A stretch of 35,225 nucleotides of DNA from Ignavibacteriales bacterium (GCA_016936095.1 JAFGPR010000020.1:1-35225), one strand, 5' to 3'. Shown: positions 8,723-17,716, counted from the stretch's first letter. Numbers and translations are program-made. The notes: generated by a model not told the origin, from the letters alone.

Positions 8723-9418
8723 ATGAAATTCTATAAGATCTTAGCAGCCTTGTTTGCATTGTTAATGCTCTTCTCAATTAGTACATTCGCTCAGGATGAA
8801 GAGATGACAATGGAGCAATGGGAACAAGAAATGGCTGCACTGCAAACTAAAAAAGCTCAGTTAACAACTGAATTAACTGCATGCAACAATGATGTTAATA
8901 GTTTAAAAGCTCAGTATCAAGGAATGAAAACATATGACGAAGCTATGAATGATTTATATGCTCTCGTCGGTACCGATAAAGATGGTGTTGATGCTTTCAG
9001 AAATCAAGTAAATGCTCTTGAAAGTAAAATCAACAGAAAAGAAGGACCAAAAGCTGATAGACAAGCTGAATTGGATGCATTGAAGAGGAACAAAATTAGT
9101 GCACTTCCAGAATTCTTTGACAAAGTACACAATCAATTACAAAAGAAACTTGACGCTTGGACAGAAGAAGCTCCTAAAACAAACACATATACAGTTGTTA
9201 AAGGAGATTGTCTATGGAATATTGCCAAGAAGAGAGATATTTATGATAACGCTTTCGCTTGGCCTGTTATCTACAAAGCTAACAGAGATCAAATCAAGAA
9301 TCCTGACTTGATTTATCCAAAACAAGTTTTCAAGATTCCTGAATTGACAACAGATGAAAAAGCTAAATATGAAAAAATGAGAAAGAATTATAAACCAGCT
9401 CCACCTCCACAAAACTAA
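8723..9418 (+). CDS. Exported LysM-domain protein with coiled coil
   Basis: This 231-residue protein has a signal peptide (cleavage probably after STFA, residue 23) and a long helical, coiled-coil-rich region (about 26-145). A LysM domain at about 155-207 begins NTYTVVKGDCLWNIAKK and has the WPVIYKANRDQIKNPDLIYP segment typical of LysM. It ends in a proline-rich tail. LysM binds peptidoglycan glycan strands, so the protein probably tethers or organises something at the cell wall in the periplasm. AGGAG (8711-8715) gives a good ribosome-binding site. It forms an operon with the small lipoprotein before it and is closed by a strong terminator. Confidence 0.85.
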   Translation: MKFYKILAALFALLMLFSISTFAQDEEMTMEQWEQEMAALQTKKAQLTTELTACNNDVNSLKAQYQGMKTYDEAMNDLYALVGTDKDGVDAFRNQVNALESKINRKEGPKADRQAELDALKRNKISALPEFFDKVHNQLQKKLDAWTEEAPKTNTYTVVKGDCLWNIAKKRDIYDNAFAWPVIYKANRDQIKNPDLIYPKQVFKIPELTTDEKAKYEKMRKNYKPAPPPQN

Positions 9419-9445
9419 TTCTTTAAATTTATATTAACTTTCAAT

Positions 9446-9480
9446 AGCCCTTTTCAAATTATTGAAAAGGGCTTTATCTT
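9446..9480 (+). terminator. Rho-independent terminator, also the phoH leader
   Basis: AGCCCTTTTCAA (9446-9457) and TTGAAAAGGGCT (9462-9473) form a perfect 12-bp stem with an ATTA loop, followed by TTATCTT. It terminates the lipoprotein-LysM unit. It ends 9 nt before the phoH ATG at 9483, and the only Shine-Dalgarno-like bases for phoH (AAGGG, 9467-9471) lie in its 3' arm. Confidence 0.85.
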
Positions 9481-9482
9481 AT

Positions 9483-10457
9483 ATGGAAAATAATTTACAA
9501 GTCGAAAAAATCCTTAAACTTGATAACGTTGACCTGCTGTCTCTTGTTGGACTAAACGATTCTAATATTCAACCAATTGAAAATAAATTCAGTACTACAA
9601 TAACAGTTCGTGGCGAACAGGTGTTTATTAAAGGCATTAAAGAAGAAGTTGAGTTAGTAGAGAAAATTTTTAAAGAAATGATTTTTGTACTTAACACATC
9701 AGGAAAGCTAAGTCCTAAAGATGTCAAAACTATTATTCAATTAACCGTCGAAGGACAAGAAATTGTATCGGATAGCGAGTTTAATAATATTATATTATAT
9801 ACAAAGGATAATGTTATTAAATGTAAAACACCTAATCAGATACGCTATTATGAAAGTGTTAAGAAAAATGATATTTGTTTTGCAATAGGTCCAGCTGGAA
9901 CAGGTAAAACATATTTGGCAGTTGCTTTTGCAGTGGCCGAATTAAAAAAAGGAAATGTAAGAAGAATAATTCTGGCACGACCAGCTGTTGAGGCGGGTGA
10001 AAGCTTGGGCTTCTTACCAGGCGACTTAAAAGAAAAGGTTGATCCATATCTGAGGCCTTTATATGATGCTTTACAAGATTTCCTACCTTCCGACCAATTA
10101 AAAAATTATCTTGAAAAAAGAGTAATTGAGATTGTCCCATTGGCATATATGAGGGGAAGAACTTTGAATTATGCTTATGTGATTTTAGACGAAGCTCAGA
10201 ATGCAACAACTATGCAAATGAAGATGTTTCTTACCCGTCTTGGTCCAAATTCTAAAGCAATTATTACAGGTGATATAACACAGGTTGATTTACCTAAAAG
10301 TGTGACAAGCGGACTTATTCAGGTGCAGGAAATATTAAAAAATGTTGATGGAGTATCTTTCATATATTTTGACAAGGGAGATGTTGTACGCCATAAACTT
10401 GTGAAGCAAATCATTGATGCTTATGAACAATTTAAAAATGGCAATTCAAAGGATTAA
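9483..10457 (+). CDS. phoH: PhoH-family ATPase
   Basis: The YbeZ-type PhoH protein (324 residues) is a nucleoside triphosphatase linked in other bacteria to RNA metabolism and to the ribosome maturation endonuclease YbeY. A KH-like N-terminal region (about 1-110) precedes the PhoH ATPase domain. The Walker A motif is GPAGTGKT (136-143) and the Walker B motif is VILDEAQN (233-240). I rejected the in-frame TTG at 9462 because it lies inside the terminator stem. ATG at 9483 gives the family's usual start. No ybeY is in the window. The stop overlaps the mazG stop on the other strand by 4 bp. Confidence 0.95.
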   Translation: MENNLQVEKILKLDNVDLLSLVGLNDSNIQPIENKFSTTITVRGEQVFIKGIKEEVELVEKIFKEMIFVLNTSGKLSPKDVKTIIQLTVEGQEIVSDSEFNNIILYTKDNVIKCKTPNQIRYYESVKKNDICFAIGPAGTGKTYLAVAFAVAELKKGNVRRIILARPAVEAGESLGFLPGDLKEKVDPYLRPLYDALQDFLPSDQLKNYLEKRVIEIVPLAYMRGRTLNYAYVILDEAQNATTMQMKMFLTRLGPNSKAIITGDITQVDLPKSVTSGLIQVQEILKNVDGVSFIYFDKGDVVRHKLVKQIIDAYEQFKNGNSKD

Positions 10458-11215
10458 AATAACGATTTACTCTCATTCCAATGTTTATCCATTTCGTTAA
10501 GGGTTACCTCATATATTTTCTTCCCTTGTTTCTTAACTTGTTTTTCTATATACTGAAATCTTCTAATAAATTTTTCATTTGTTTTTCTTAATGCTTCTTC
10601 GGGATTAATATTTAAATATCTTGCAAAATTGGTTAATGCGAAAAACACATCTCCCATTTCTTGTTCGAATGCTATCGCGTCATTTTCTCTTTCTGCAGTT
10701 TTCATCTCTTCAATCTCTTCAACAACTTTATTCCATACATCTTCTTTCTTTTCCCAATCAAAACCAACCTTAGATGCTTTTTCCTGCAATCTTACTGCTC
10801 TTTGTAAATTTGGTAAACTTCGTGGAACTCCTTCAAGAATCGATTCTCTTCCCTCATTCAATTTTATCTGTTCCCAATTGGTTTTCACAGTTTCCTTATC
10901 TTCTGCAATTGTATCTCCAAACACATGGGGATGTCTTCTGATTAATTTTTCTTTTACAGAATCAATTACATTATCGATATTAAAATTATTTTCTTCTTCT
11001 GCAATTGACGAGTAAAACAGAACGTGAAGTAACAGATCGCCTAACTCTTTTTTAAGCTCCTCGTAGTTTTTGTCTTCTATTGCTTCAATTACTTCATAAG
11101 CTTCTTCTAATGTTTGAGGTTTAAGTGATTCCATAGTTTGGGCTCTATCCCAAGGACATTCTTTTCTTAATCTGTGAACAATTTCTAATAAATCTTCAAA
11201 TTTTTTGGATTTCAT
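10454..11215 (-). CDS. mazG: Nucleoside triphosphate pyrophosphohydrolase MazG
   Basis: MazG (253 residues) hydrolyses NTPs or dNTPs to the monophosphate and pyrophosphate and clears non-canonical nucleotides. The CPWDRAQT signature is at residues 20-27. Two MazG repeats each have the acidic metal-binding pattern: E38, E39 and E42 with ELGD (57-60), and the second with EMGD. I set the start at 11215 (MKSKKFEDLL) rather than eight residues upstream because AAGAGGT precedes it closely. The gene ends tail-to-tail with phoH on overlapping stops (TTAA at 10454-10457) and is divergent from the RidA gene. Confidence 0.95.
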   Translation of the reverse strand: MKSKKFEDLLEIVHRLRKECPWDRAQTMESLKPQTLEEAYEVIEAIEDKNYEELKKELGDLLLHVLFYSSIAEEENNFNIDNVIDSVKEKLIRRHPHVFGDTIAEDKETVKTNWEQIKLNEGRESILEGVPRSLPNLQRAVRLQEKASKVGFDWEKKEDVWNKVVEEIEEMKTAERENDAIAFEQEMGDVFFALTNFARYLNINPEEALRKTNEKFIRRFQYIEKQVKKQGKKIYEVTLNEMDKHWNESKSLF

Positions 11216-11329
11216 AATACCTCTTATGTGAAAAATCATTTTTTATGAAAAATAGAATTTTATAATTGTTAAAAATAAGGTATATTTATAACATAAAAAA
11301 AATTTTTCTAAAAAAAATGGATAAAAAAA

Positions 11330-11785
11330 ATGATTGAAGCAAAGTTAAAAGAATATGGATATGAATTTAAAGAATCTCCCAAACCTTTGGCAAATTATAT
11401 CCCGGCAATTCAGATAAATAATTTATTACTTACATCTGGACAAGTTCCATTAGTTGACGGTGAAATTAAATTTAAAGGAAAAGTTGGAAAAGATTTAACT
11501 GAAGCGGAAGGTATTAAAGCTGCAGAAATTTGTGCTTTCAATTGTTTAAGTGCAATTAGAAATCTTGTTGGTGATGTCAATAAAATTGAAAGAATCGTTA
11601 AATTAACTGTGTTTGTAAACAGTGCAGATGATTTCACTAATCAACCGAAAGTGGCTAATGGTGCATCTGATTTTATCGTTAATTTATTTGGTGAAAATGG
11701 GAAGCATACAAGAAGTGCTGTTGGTGTGAATGGTTTACCTCTTAATGCAGCAGTTGAAATTGAAATGATTGCAAAATTGAAATAA
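11330..11785 (+). CDS. RidA (YjgF/YER057c/UK114) family protein
   Basis: This 151-residue protein belongs to the RidA superfamily, whose best known members hydrolyse reactive enamine/imine intermediates made by PLP enzymes. The late motif HTRSAVGVNGLPLNAAVEIE holds the arginine and glutamate (R128, E143) that correspond to R105 and E120 of E. coli RidA. The family Cys after the Arg-Ser pair is Ala here, and the protein is about 20 residues longer than archetypal RidA, so it may belong to the longer YjgF-like subgroup. It stands alone, divergent from mazG. Confidence 0.92.
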   Translation: MIEAKLKEYGYEFKESPKPLANYIPAIQINNLLLTSGQVPLVDGEIKFKGKVGKDLTEAEGIKAAEICAFNCLSAIRNLVGDVNKIERIVKLTVFVNSADDFTNQPKVANGASDFIVNLFGENGKHTRSAVGVNGLPLNAAVEIEMIAKLK

Positions 11786-11810
11786 GTTTGTGAGAAACTT
11801 TTTATACTTT
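11784..11810 (+). terminator. Weak terminator-like hairpin after the RidA gene
   Basis: AAGTTT (11784-11789) pairs with AAACTT (11795-11800) across a GTGAG loop and is followed by the T-rich TTTATACTTTT. The stem is short and AT-rich and overlaps the RidA stop codon. Confidence 0.4.
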
Positions 11811-11846
11811 TATAAGTAAAACAACTAAAATTTATTTAGGTTGGAA

Positions 11847-12347
11847 ATGAAAAAAATAATTTTAAGCTTCATCATATTAACTGGAGTTGTATTTTCTCAG
11901 TATAAAGAAGACGCAAACAAACCAGTAGACTTTTCAAGTAATATTTCAGAGAACAGTGGTTCAAGTCTTTTGTTAGGATTTATTAATCCAAATAATTTTT
12001 CAATGAAACATTCATTTTCAATGTCTTATTCTATGTTTGGAAATAATGGTGTTGCTCTCGGAGTCTATACAAATCGTATGCAGTATAATTTTACGGATGA
12101 CTTAAGTATTCAAGCAGATATAAGTTTTGTAAATTCACCATATAGTTCATTTGGCGACGAATTTGCTAATCAAATCAACGGTATATATTTAACTCAAGCA
12201 AAATTAAAATACAAAATATCAGAAAATTCAAAATTAACCTTGCAATTCAATCAAATACCACCTGGTTTCTATAATCCATATAATAATTCATATTATTTCA
12301 GATCTAATTTTCTATACGATAGTTTTCATAATGACTTTGATAATTAA
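11847..12347 (+). CDS. Exported protein of unknown function
   Basis: I do not recognise this 166-residue protein. It begins with a clear signal peptide (MKKIILSFIILTGVVFSQ). The mature part is rich in Asn, Ser, Phe and Tyr, with alternating hydrophobic patterns such as MSYSMFG, RMQYNFTDD and KLKYKISENSKLTLQF. That looks like beta strands of a small outer-membrane or periplasmic beta protein. The start is the ATG at 11847: AGG (11838-11840) precedes it at suitable spacing, and an in-frame TTG two codons upstream is less likely. It ends 28 bp before the LytR_C gene. Confidence 0.7.
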   Translation: MKKIILSFIILTGVVFSQYKEDANKPVDFSSNISENSGSSLLLGFINPNNFSMKHSFSMSYSMFGNNGVALGVYTNRMQYNFTDDLSIQADISFVNSPYSSFGDEFANQINGIYLTQAKLKYKISENSKLTLQFNQIPPGFYNPYNNSYYFRSNFLYDSFHNDFDN

Positions 12348-12375
12348 TTATTATCTCTTGATTTTTTGATTTAGT

Positions 12376-12855
12376 ATGAAAAAAGATAATAAAGGAAATA
12401 ACAACAATATTGATTTTAAGACTTCTTCGGTAAACACTTTTCTGAATATCATTGTCTTTTTATTAGGTGCAACAATTTTATATCTTTTATATTCTATCTT
12501 TGTGAAAATCATGGATAAAAACATTGATGAACCTGTGAATCAAAAAGATGATATTGAAGATATAATTCAGGTTGAAGTATTGAATGGTTGTGGTGTATCT
12601 GGATTAGCCGATAGATTTACCGATTATCTTAGAAATAATAATTTTGATGTGGTTAACTATGGCAATTATAAAGTATTTGATGTTAAGGAATCAATGGTTA
12701 TAGATAGGACAGGAAATATTGCAAATGCACATTATACCGCAAAAGTTTTAGGAATAGATAAAAGTAATGTTATTACTCAAATTAATATCGATTATTTTAC
12801 TGATGTTACACTAATTATTGGAAAAGATTATAATAAATTAAAACCGTTTCAATGA
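12376..12855 (+). CDS. LytR C-terminal domain protein, membrane-anchored
   Basis: This 159-residue protein has a cytoplasmic N-terminus, one membrane segment (about residues 20-42) and a LytR_C-type domain (about 65-155). The domain starts IQVEVLNGCGVSGLADRFTD and continues with VIDRTGNIANAHYTAKVLG. LytR_C domains accompany LytR-CpsA-Psr cell-wall enzymes or stand alone; here the catalytic LCP domain is absent. Its role at the envelope is inferred only. It lies directly upstream of rsfS (9 bp), and this grouping with rsfS is probably one operon with argS. Confidence 0.82.
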   Translation: MKKDNKGNNNNIDFKTSSVNTFLNIIVFLLGATILYLLYSIFVKIMDKNIDEPVNQKDDIEDIIQVEVLNGCGVSGLADRFTDYLRNNNFDVVNYGNYKVFDVKESMVIDRTGNIANAHYTAKVLGIDKSNVITQINIDYFTDVTLIIGKDYNKLKPFQ

Positions 12856-12864
12856 GGAATTAAA

Positions 12865-13218
12865 TTGACTTCAAAAGATTTAGCTAAAAAAATTTCCAAT
12901 CTTATTTTATCAAAAAAGGGTTATGATATAAAAATAATGGATATAAAAAAAATATCCAGTATTGCAGATTACTTTGTAATTTGTTCTGCGGATTCTGATA
13001 TTCAGGTAAAAGCCATTGCTGATGAAATAGATGACAAGTTGCGAGATGAAGGAATTAAAAATTATCATATTGAAGGATACGATTCTTTGAATTGGGTCTT
13101 GATTGATTATTTCGATGTTGTAGTTAACATATTTAAAATAGGAACTCGTAATTATTATAACTTGGAGAAACTTTGGAGTGATGCTCCAACTGTTACTGTT
13201 GAAGATAAACCTGCTTAA
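12865..13218 (+). CDS. rsfS: Ribosomal silencing factor RsfS
   Basis: RsfS (YbeB/Iojap family, 117 residues) binds ribosomal protein uL14 on the 50S subunit and blocks subunit joining when nutrients are short. The family core is plain: KKISSIADYFVICSADSDIQ, KNYHIEGYDSLNWVLIDYFD and the terminal FYNLEKLW-like end (NYYNLEKLW). The start is TTG at 12865, with GAGGA (12854-12858) upstream and the preceding stop 9 bp away. It sits between the LytR_C protein and argS. Confidence 0.95.
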   Translation: MTSKDLAKKISNLILSKKGYDIKIMDIKKISSIADYFVICSADSDIQVKAIADEIDDKLRDEGIKNYHIEGYDSLNWVLIDYFDVVVNIFKIGTRNYYNLEKLWSDAPTVTVEDKPA

Positions 13219-13245
13219 TTTCATTTCTGCTAATTGGAGTAAAAA

Positions 13246-14874
13246 GTGAAAGAGTATTTAGTCGAGATTTTCAATAGATTATCTGAAAAAATAGATTACT
13301 TGAGAAACATTGAGATATTGTTTTCTGTCCCTACACAATTAGGACATGGGGATTATTCAACTAATATCGCGATGATACTTTCAAAACAATTGAAGAGAAG
13401 CCCCACGTCTATAGCAAATGAGATTGTTCAAAAATTGCAATATGATTCTAAGATAATTGACAAAGTTGAAATTGCTCCACCGGGTTTCCTAAATTTTTAT
13501 TTCAAATCTGATTTTATCAATAATATTATTAAAACCATCCTCAACGAAAATTCAAATTACGGAAAATCCGAAAAATATAAAAATAAAAAAGCATTAGTCG
13601 AATTTGTTTCAGCAAATCCCACGGGACCGCTCACCGTTGGTCACGGCAGAAATGCCGTTGTTGGAGATACTGTAGCTAATATGCTTGAAACAGTTGGGTA
13701 CAATGTTGATCGTGAATATTATTTTAATAATGCTGGCCGGCAGATGAGAATTTTAGCGGATTCAGTTAAGTTAAGATATCTTGAAATTTGCGGTGAGAAA
13801 ATTGATTTTCCTGAAGATTATTATCAAGGAGAATATATAAAAGATATTGCACAAAAAATCTATGATGAAAAGGGAAAAGGTTTGTCAACAGATAAAAATT
13901 TAGAGTATTTTCAAAATATTGCTGAAACAGAAATATTTACTGATATAAAAAACACTCTGAAGAATATCGGTATTGAAATGGATTCGTTTTATAATGAATA
14001 TTGTTTATATGAGAACAAAGCTATTGAAAATCTTTTAAATACATTCAAAGAAAAAGAATTATCTTATGAAAAAGATGGAGCGTTATGGTTTAAGTTATCG
14101 CAACTTGGACAGGAAGCAGATAAAGTAATTATTAAGTCTACAGGTGAACCGACATACCGTCTACCAGATATTGCTTATCACGTTACAAAATACCAACGAG
14201 GTTATGAATTGCTTGTTGATTTATTCGGTTCAGATCATAATGCTACTTATCCTGATGTTGTTGCAGGAGTTAAAGCACTTGGTTATGATACAACAAAGTT
14301 AAAAGTCTTGATTCATCAATTCGTAACGATTATGGAAAAAGGAAGTGTCGTTAAGATGTCAACACGAAAAGCAAATTTTATAACACTTGACGAGTTGATT
14401 AATGAAGTAGGTGCGGATGTTGTTCGTTATTTTTTCATTATGAGAAGTATTCACAGTCATTTGAATTTCGATTTAGAACTTGCAAAAAAACATTCTGATG
14501 AAAATCCTGTTTTCTATATTCAATATGCACATGCAAGAATATGTTCAATCCTTCAGATGACAAAAGAACAGGAATTAAATTCTTCGATAGAACATCTTGA
14601 TTTATTAACGACGGAATCTGAGCAAGTCTTAATTAAAAAATTATATAAATTTAGTTATGAGGTTTTATATTCAACAGAAAACTACGAACCGCATCGCATT
14701 GCTCTGTATTTAGAAGAACTCGCAGAGTCATTCCATAAATTCTATACTGAATGCCGAGTAATTGGAGTTGAAAAAGATTTATCTGAAGCAAGAATTTCAT
14801 TGTGCATAGCGACAAGAATAGTATTTAGGAATGGATTTAAGATATTAGGAATAAATGCACCGGAACGAATGTAA
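13246..14874 (+). CDS. argS: Arginyl-tRNA synthetase
   Basis: ArgS (542 residues) charges tRNA-Arg. The N-terminal additional domain (about 1-105, including LGHGDYSTNIAM) is followed by the class I Rossmann fold with the HIGH-type motif VGHG at 131-134, after FVSANPTGPL. The KMSKS equivalent is KMSTR at 370-374. A DALR-type all-helical anticodon-binding domain forms the C-terminus (about 420-542). The start is GTG at 13246, with GGAG 6 nt upstream. The stop is one base from the comF stop on the opposite strand. Confidence 0.98.
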   Translation: MKEYLVEIFNRLSEKIDYLRNIEILFSVPTQLGHGDYSTNIAMILSKQLKRSPTSIANEIVQKLQYDSKIIDKVEIAPPGFLNFYFKSDFINNIIKTILNENSNYGKSEKYKNKKALVEFVSANPTGPLTVGHGRNAVVGDTVANMLETVGYNVDREYYFNNAGRQMRILADSVKLRYLEICGEKIDFPEDYYQGEYIKDIAQKIYDEKGKGLSTDKNLEYFQNIAETEIFTDIKNTLKNIGIEMDSFYNEYCLYENKAIENLLNTFKEKELSYEKDGALWFKLSQLGQEADKVIIKSTGEPTYRLPDIAYHVTKYQRGYELLVDLFGSDHNATYPDVVAGVKALGYDTTKLKVLIHQFVTIMEKGSVVKMSTRKANFITLDELINEVGADVVRYFFIMRSIHSHLNFDLELAKKHSDENPVFYIQYAHARICSILQMTKEQELNSSIEHLDLLTTESEQVLIKKLYKFSYEVLYSTENYEPHRIALYLEELAESFHKFYTECRVIGVEKDLSEARISLCIATRIVFRNGFKILGINAPERM

Positions 14875-14875
14875 A

Positions 14876-15568
14876 TTATTTGTCCTTTACCATTGCAAAA
14901 GAAACCGCATAAACATTTTTAGAATTATTTCTTTGAAATTCACGGGCACATTCCGAAATTGTTGCGCCTGTTGTTATTACATCATCAACTAATAAAACGT
15001 TCTTCCCAAATACTTTTTCTGGATGCTTTACTTTAAATGCATTCTTCACGTTTAACTGTCTATCCATATAACCTAATTTTGTCTGTGTCTCAGTAAAACG
15101 GGTTCTTTTGATCAATTTATTTTCAAAGGGTACTTTAAATTTTTTCGATAATTCCTTTGATATGTAAATTGATTGATTGAAACCTCGGTTGGCTTTTTTA
15201 AGAAAGTGCAATGGCACAGGTACTATGTAATCAATTTGCCAACCGGAAATTATTTCACCTAAATTTGTTGCTATTAAATCACCGATATATTTTCCAAGTC
15301 CGATTTTTTGGTGGTATTTATATTCGTGTAGTATTGATTGAACGGGTTTGTCCACTTCGAAAAAAAACAAAGAGGCAAAGTTTGAAATTACTTTGTCAGC
15401 GCTGAATTTATGGTTGTATGCATTTTCTATTTCCTTTTCGTCAACTCTTAATAAACAATCGGAACAATCTGAGCATATTATATTTTCTTTACTGCTTAGT
15501 TTCGATTTGCATGAAACACAGATTCTTGGCAGGAAAAAATCAAGTAGTTTATTTGCAAACTTTTTCAT
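14876..15568 (-). CDS. comF: ComF family phosphoribosyltransferase-like protein
   Basis: This 230-residue protein has the ComF layout. The N-terminal zinc ribbon has cysteines C17, C20, C32, C35 and C38 (CVSC...CSDC). The type I phosphoribosyltransferase fold has the PRPP-binding loop VLLVDDVITTGAT at 191-203. ComF proteins are needed for uptake of single-stranded DNA in naturally competent bacteria and interact with the DNA-processing machinery. Many non-competent species also keep them. No other competence gene is in the window. It is last in a minus-strand run after surE and the VWA gene, with 15 bp to the latter. Confidence 0.93.
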   Translation of the reverse strand: MKKFANKLLDFFLPRICVSCKSKLSSKENIICSDCSDCLLRVDEKEIENAYNHKFSADKVISNFASLFFFEVDKPVQSILHEYKYHQKIGLGKYIGDLIATNLGEIISGWQIDYIVPVPLHFLKKANRGFNQSIYISKELSKKFKVPFENKLIKRTRFTETQTKLGYMDRQLNVKNAFKVKHPEKVFGKNVLLVDDVITTGATISECAREFQRNNSKNVYAVSFAMVKDK

Positions 15569-15583
15569 TATTCACAAAAATAT

Positions 15584-17716
15584 TTATAGCATTCCAAATT
15601 TTTTTCTAAAAAACCATTCGAGTGAAAAAAGTGTAATTATCAAAATTAGCAACAATTCATCTGACCAGAGATTAATTTCACTAGTCTTGATTTTCTCTTT
15701 TGTGCTGTTTTCAATCTTTTGATTTATTTCTTTTAATAAATTATCTAAATTGCTTATGTCATAATACTTCCCATTTGTTGAATACGACAAACTTGATAGA
15801 AAATATTTATCCAAACGAGGATTTATCGTTTCTATGTTAATATCTCCAATTGTAAATCGTCCTTGACTTTTCCCGACTGTTTTTCCGTTTATAGTTCCGA
15901 CTGCACTGAATTGATAATCACCTTCTTTGTTTGTTTCGTAAGTTGATTCGTAAATTCCATTTCCTATTGAATTAAGTTTTATATCCGAGATATTTACATC
16001 TTTTTTAATTATTACTTTTATATAAACATCATCTAATGGATTAAACGATTCGTCGTAGACTTCACCAACGAACTCAACCAATTCTCCTTTTACATATAAT
16101 TTTTTCTGTGTTTTAATCTTGAATCTATCTCGCTTTGTATCAACAGTCATCCAACGAACACAACTATAAATAAAATTGTCAAAAAGATTTAATTCTTTAT
16201 TAGCCACTTGTAGTTTCCATTTCCAAATATCCTGCCCTAGCACGGCAATTACTCGATTGTATCCAATTGATTTTGAAACTATCAAAGGGGTATTCATCGG
16301 AACATTACGAATTTTGCTTGTAGCAATCACATTGCTTTCTGGCTTAGCATTCAGTTTCGAGTTTGTCTGAAAGATTGGTGGAAGATTACTCCAAGCCGCC
16401 ACAGGATCAGGAGCATTATTAGTGAGTAAGGAATTTTTCTTATCCTCAATATTTGGTTGAACAGGAGACAAACCTGTCGTTATTTGTGTTATAGTAAAAG
16501 GTAAATATTGCTCCAATTGTTTTAATCTATTTAAATCAGTTCCAGTTGATAATGTTAGGAAAAATGGTTTTTCTTTCAATGCTTGTTGAACTACATTCAA
16601 TAATTCGCTGGTGGTAGTATTTCCTGGAAATCCAACTAAAAATATTGCATCTGCACTGTCAATACTTGTGCTAATTGATTTATTGTTTAAGAATTCATTC
16701 TTCGAAATTTGAATAAGTGAAATAACTTCGAGATTTTCATCTGCTTTGAGTGAATTCGTGATAAATGATACATCAGCAGAGGGACTACTTGATAAAACTA
16801 AAATTTTAACTTTATCATCAAGAACATTAATGAAAAATATATTTTTATTATTTGCATACGTAAGTTCACCTTGTTGGTTTGAAACAATTATGCTGATTTT
16901 CTTTTCACCGGCTGATTTAGGTACATAATCAAATTCAATGTTATTTATTCCATCCTTGCTTAAAATTATTTCTTTTTTTATAATTTGCGTTTTATCCTCC
17001 CAAAATGACACCTGTACTTTTGCATCGTCAAAACCATTTTGAATAATTGTCGTACTTATTTTTGTTGATTTTTCAAGAAAAACATTTTCATTGTAAAGTA
17101 CTTTTGAAATTTCGACGTCTTTTCGTTTGGTGGTATCTCCGATTCCTATTGTGAAAATCGGGATATTTAATTTCTCAGCATTATGAATCGGATTAGATCC
17201 ATCTGTTATTGTTCCATCACTGATAATGACAACAGAAGCAATATTTCTTAAATCATTTTGAAGAGAATTTATTATATCAGTAAAATTGGTGCTATTATCT
17301 TTAAACGTAATTAAATCTAAACTGTCAGTAGCATTTTTTATTTTACTTCCGAAAATATAAGTATTGCTTTTACAATTAATAGAATTGTTAATTCTTTCAA
17401 GAGCATTTAAAATATTTTTGTATTTATTGAGACTGTCCTCGAAAGTGATTGATTGAGAATTATCAATATACACAAGGTTAATTGGCTCAATTTTTTCAGT
17501 TCTAGTAATATTTACAACAGGTTCGAAGATAACTGTGACCAATAATAATAGAACAATAATTCGTAAAGTTATTAGAAATATTTTTTTCGGTTTTGAAATT
17601 TGGGGAATAGTATATTTATAGATAAAAAGAGTATAAATAAAAGAAACTAAAAGAAGACCGATTACTAATAAATAATCTGCTGATAAATTTATTTCAATAT
17701 TGCTTATATCAAACAT
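15584..17716 (-). CDS. Large membrane protein with von Willebrand A domain
   Basis: This 710-residue protein has two N-terminal membrane helices (about 16-34 and 45-66) and a VWA domain with a complete DxSxS metal site (D85, S87, S89 in YIDNSQS) and IISDG later. A long beta-rich periplasmic part (immunoglobulin-like and class I amidotransferase-like stretches) follows, and a last membrane helix lies near the C-terminus (about 684-702). The layout matches the BatA-like/CARF-less VWA membrane proteins common in Bacteroidota, Planctomycetes and relatives, usually annotated only as VWA-domain proteins. The usual MoxR ATPase and DUF58 partners are not next to it. It follows surE by 27 bp. Confidence 0.8.
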   Translation of the reverse strand: MFDISNIEINLSADYLLVIGLLLVSFIYTLFIYKYTIPQISKPKKIFLITLRIIVLLLLVTVIFEPVVNITRTEKIEPINLVYIDNSQSITFEDSLNKYKNILNALERINNSINCKSNTYIFGSKIKNATDSLDLITFKDNSTNFTDIINSLQNDLRNIASVVIISDGTITDGSNPIHNAEKLNIPIFTIGIGDTTKRKDVEISKVLYNENVFLEKSTKISTTIIQNGFDDAKVQVSFWEDKTQIIKKEIILSKDGINNIEFDYVPKSAGEKKISIIVSNQQGELTYANNKNIFFINVLDDKVKILVLSSSPSADVSFITNSLKADENLEVISLIQISKNEFLNNKSISTSIDSADAIFLVGFPGNTTTSELLNVVQQALKEKPFFLTLSTGTDLNRLKQLEQYLPFTITQITTGLSPVQPNIEDKKNSLLTNNAPDPVAAWSNLPPIFQTNSKLNAKPESNVIATSKIRNVPMNTPLIVSKSIGYNRVIAVLGQDIWKWKLQVANKELNLFDNFIYSCVRWMTVDTKRDRFKIKTQKKLYVKGELVEFVGEVYDESFNPLDDVYIKVIIKKDVNISDIKLNSIGNGIYESTYETNKEGDYQFSAVGTINGKTVGKSQGRFTIGDINIETINPRLDKYFLSSLSYSTNGKYYDISNLDNLLKEINQKIENSTKEKIKTSEINLWSDELLLILIITLFSLEWFFRKKFGML

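Noticed and set aside
9462-9482. In-frame TTG extension of phoH by seven residues
   Set aside because: It lies within the 3' arm of the terminator stem, has no ribosome site and is not part of the PhoH family start.
15348-15722. Open frames on the plus strand across the comF/VWA junction
   Set aside because: They are shadow frames of two well-supported minus-strand genes, with no ribosome site and no recognisable domain.
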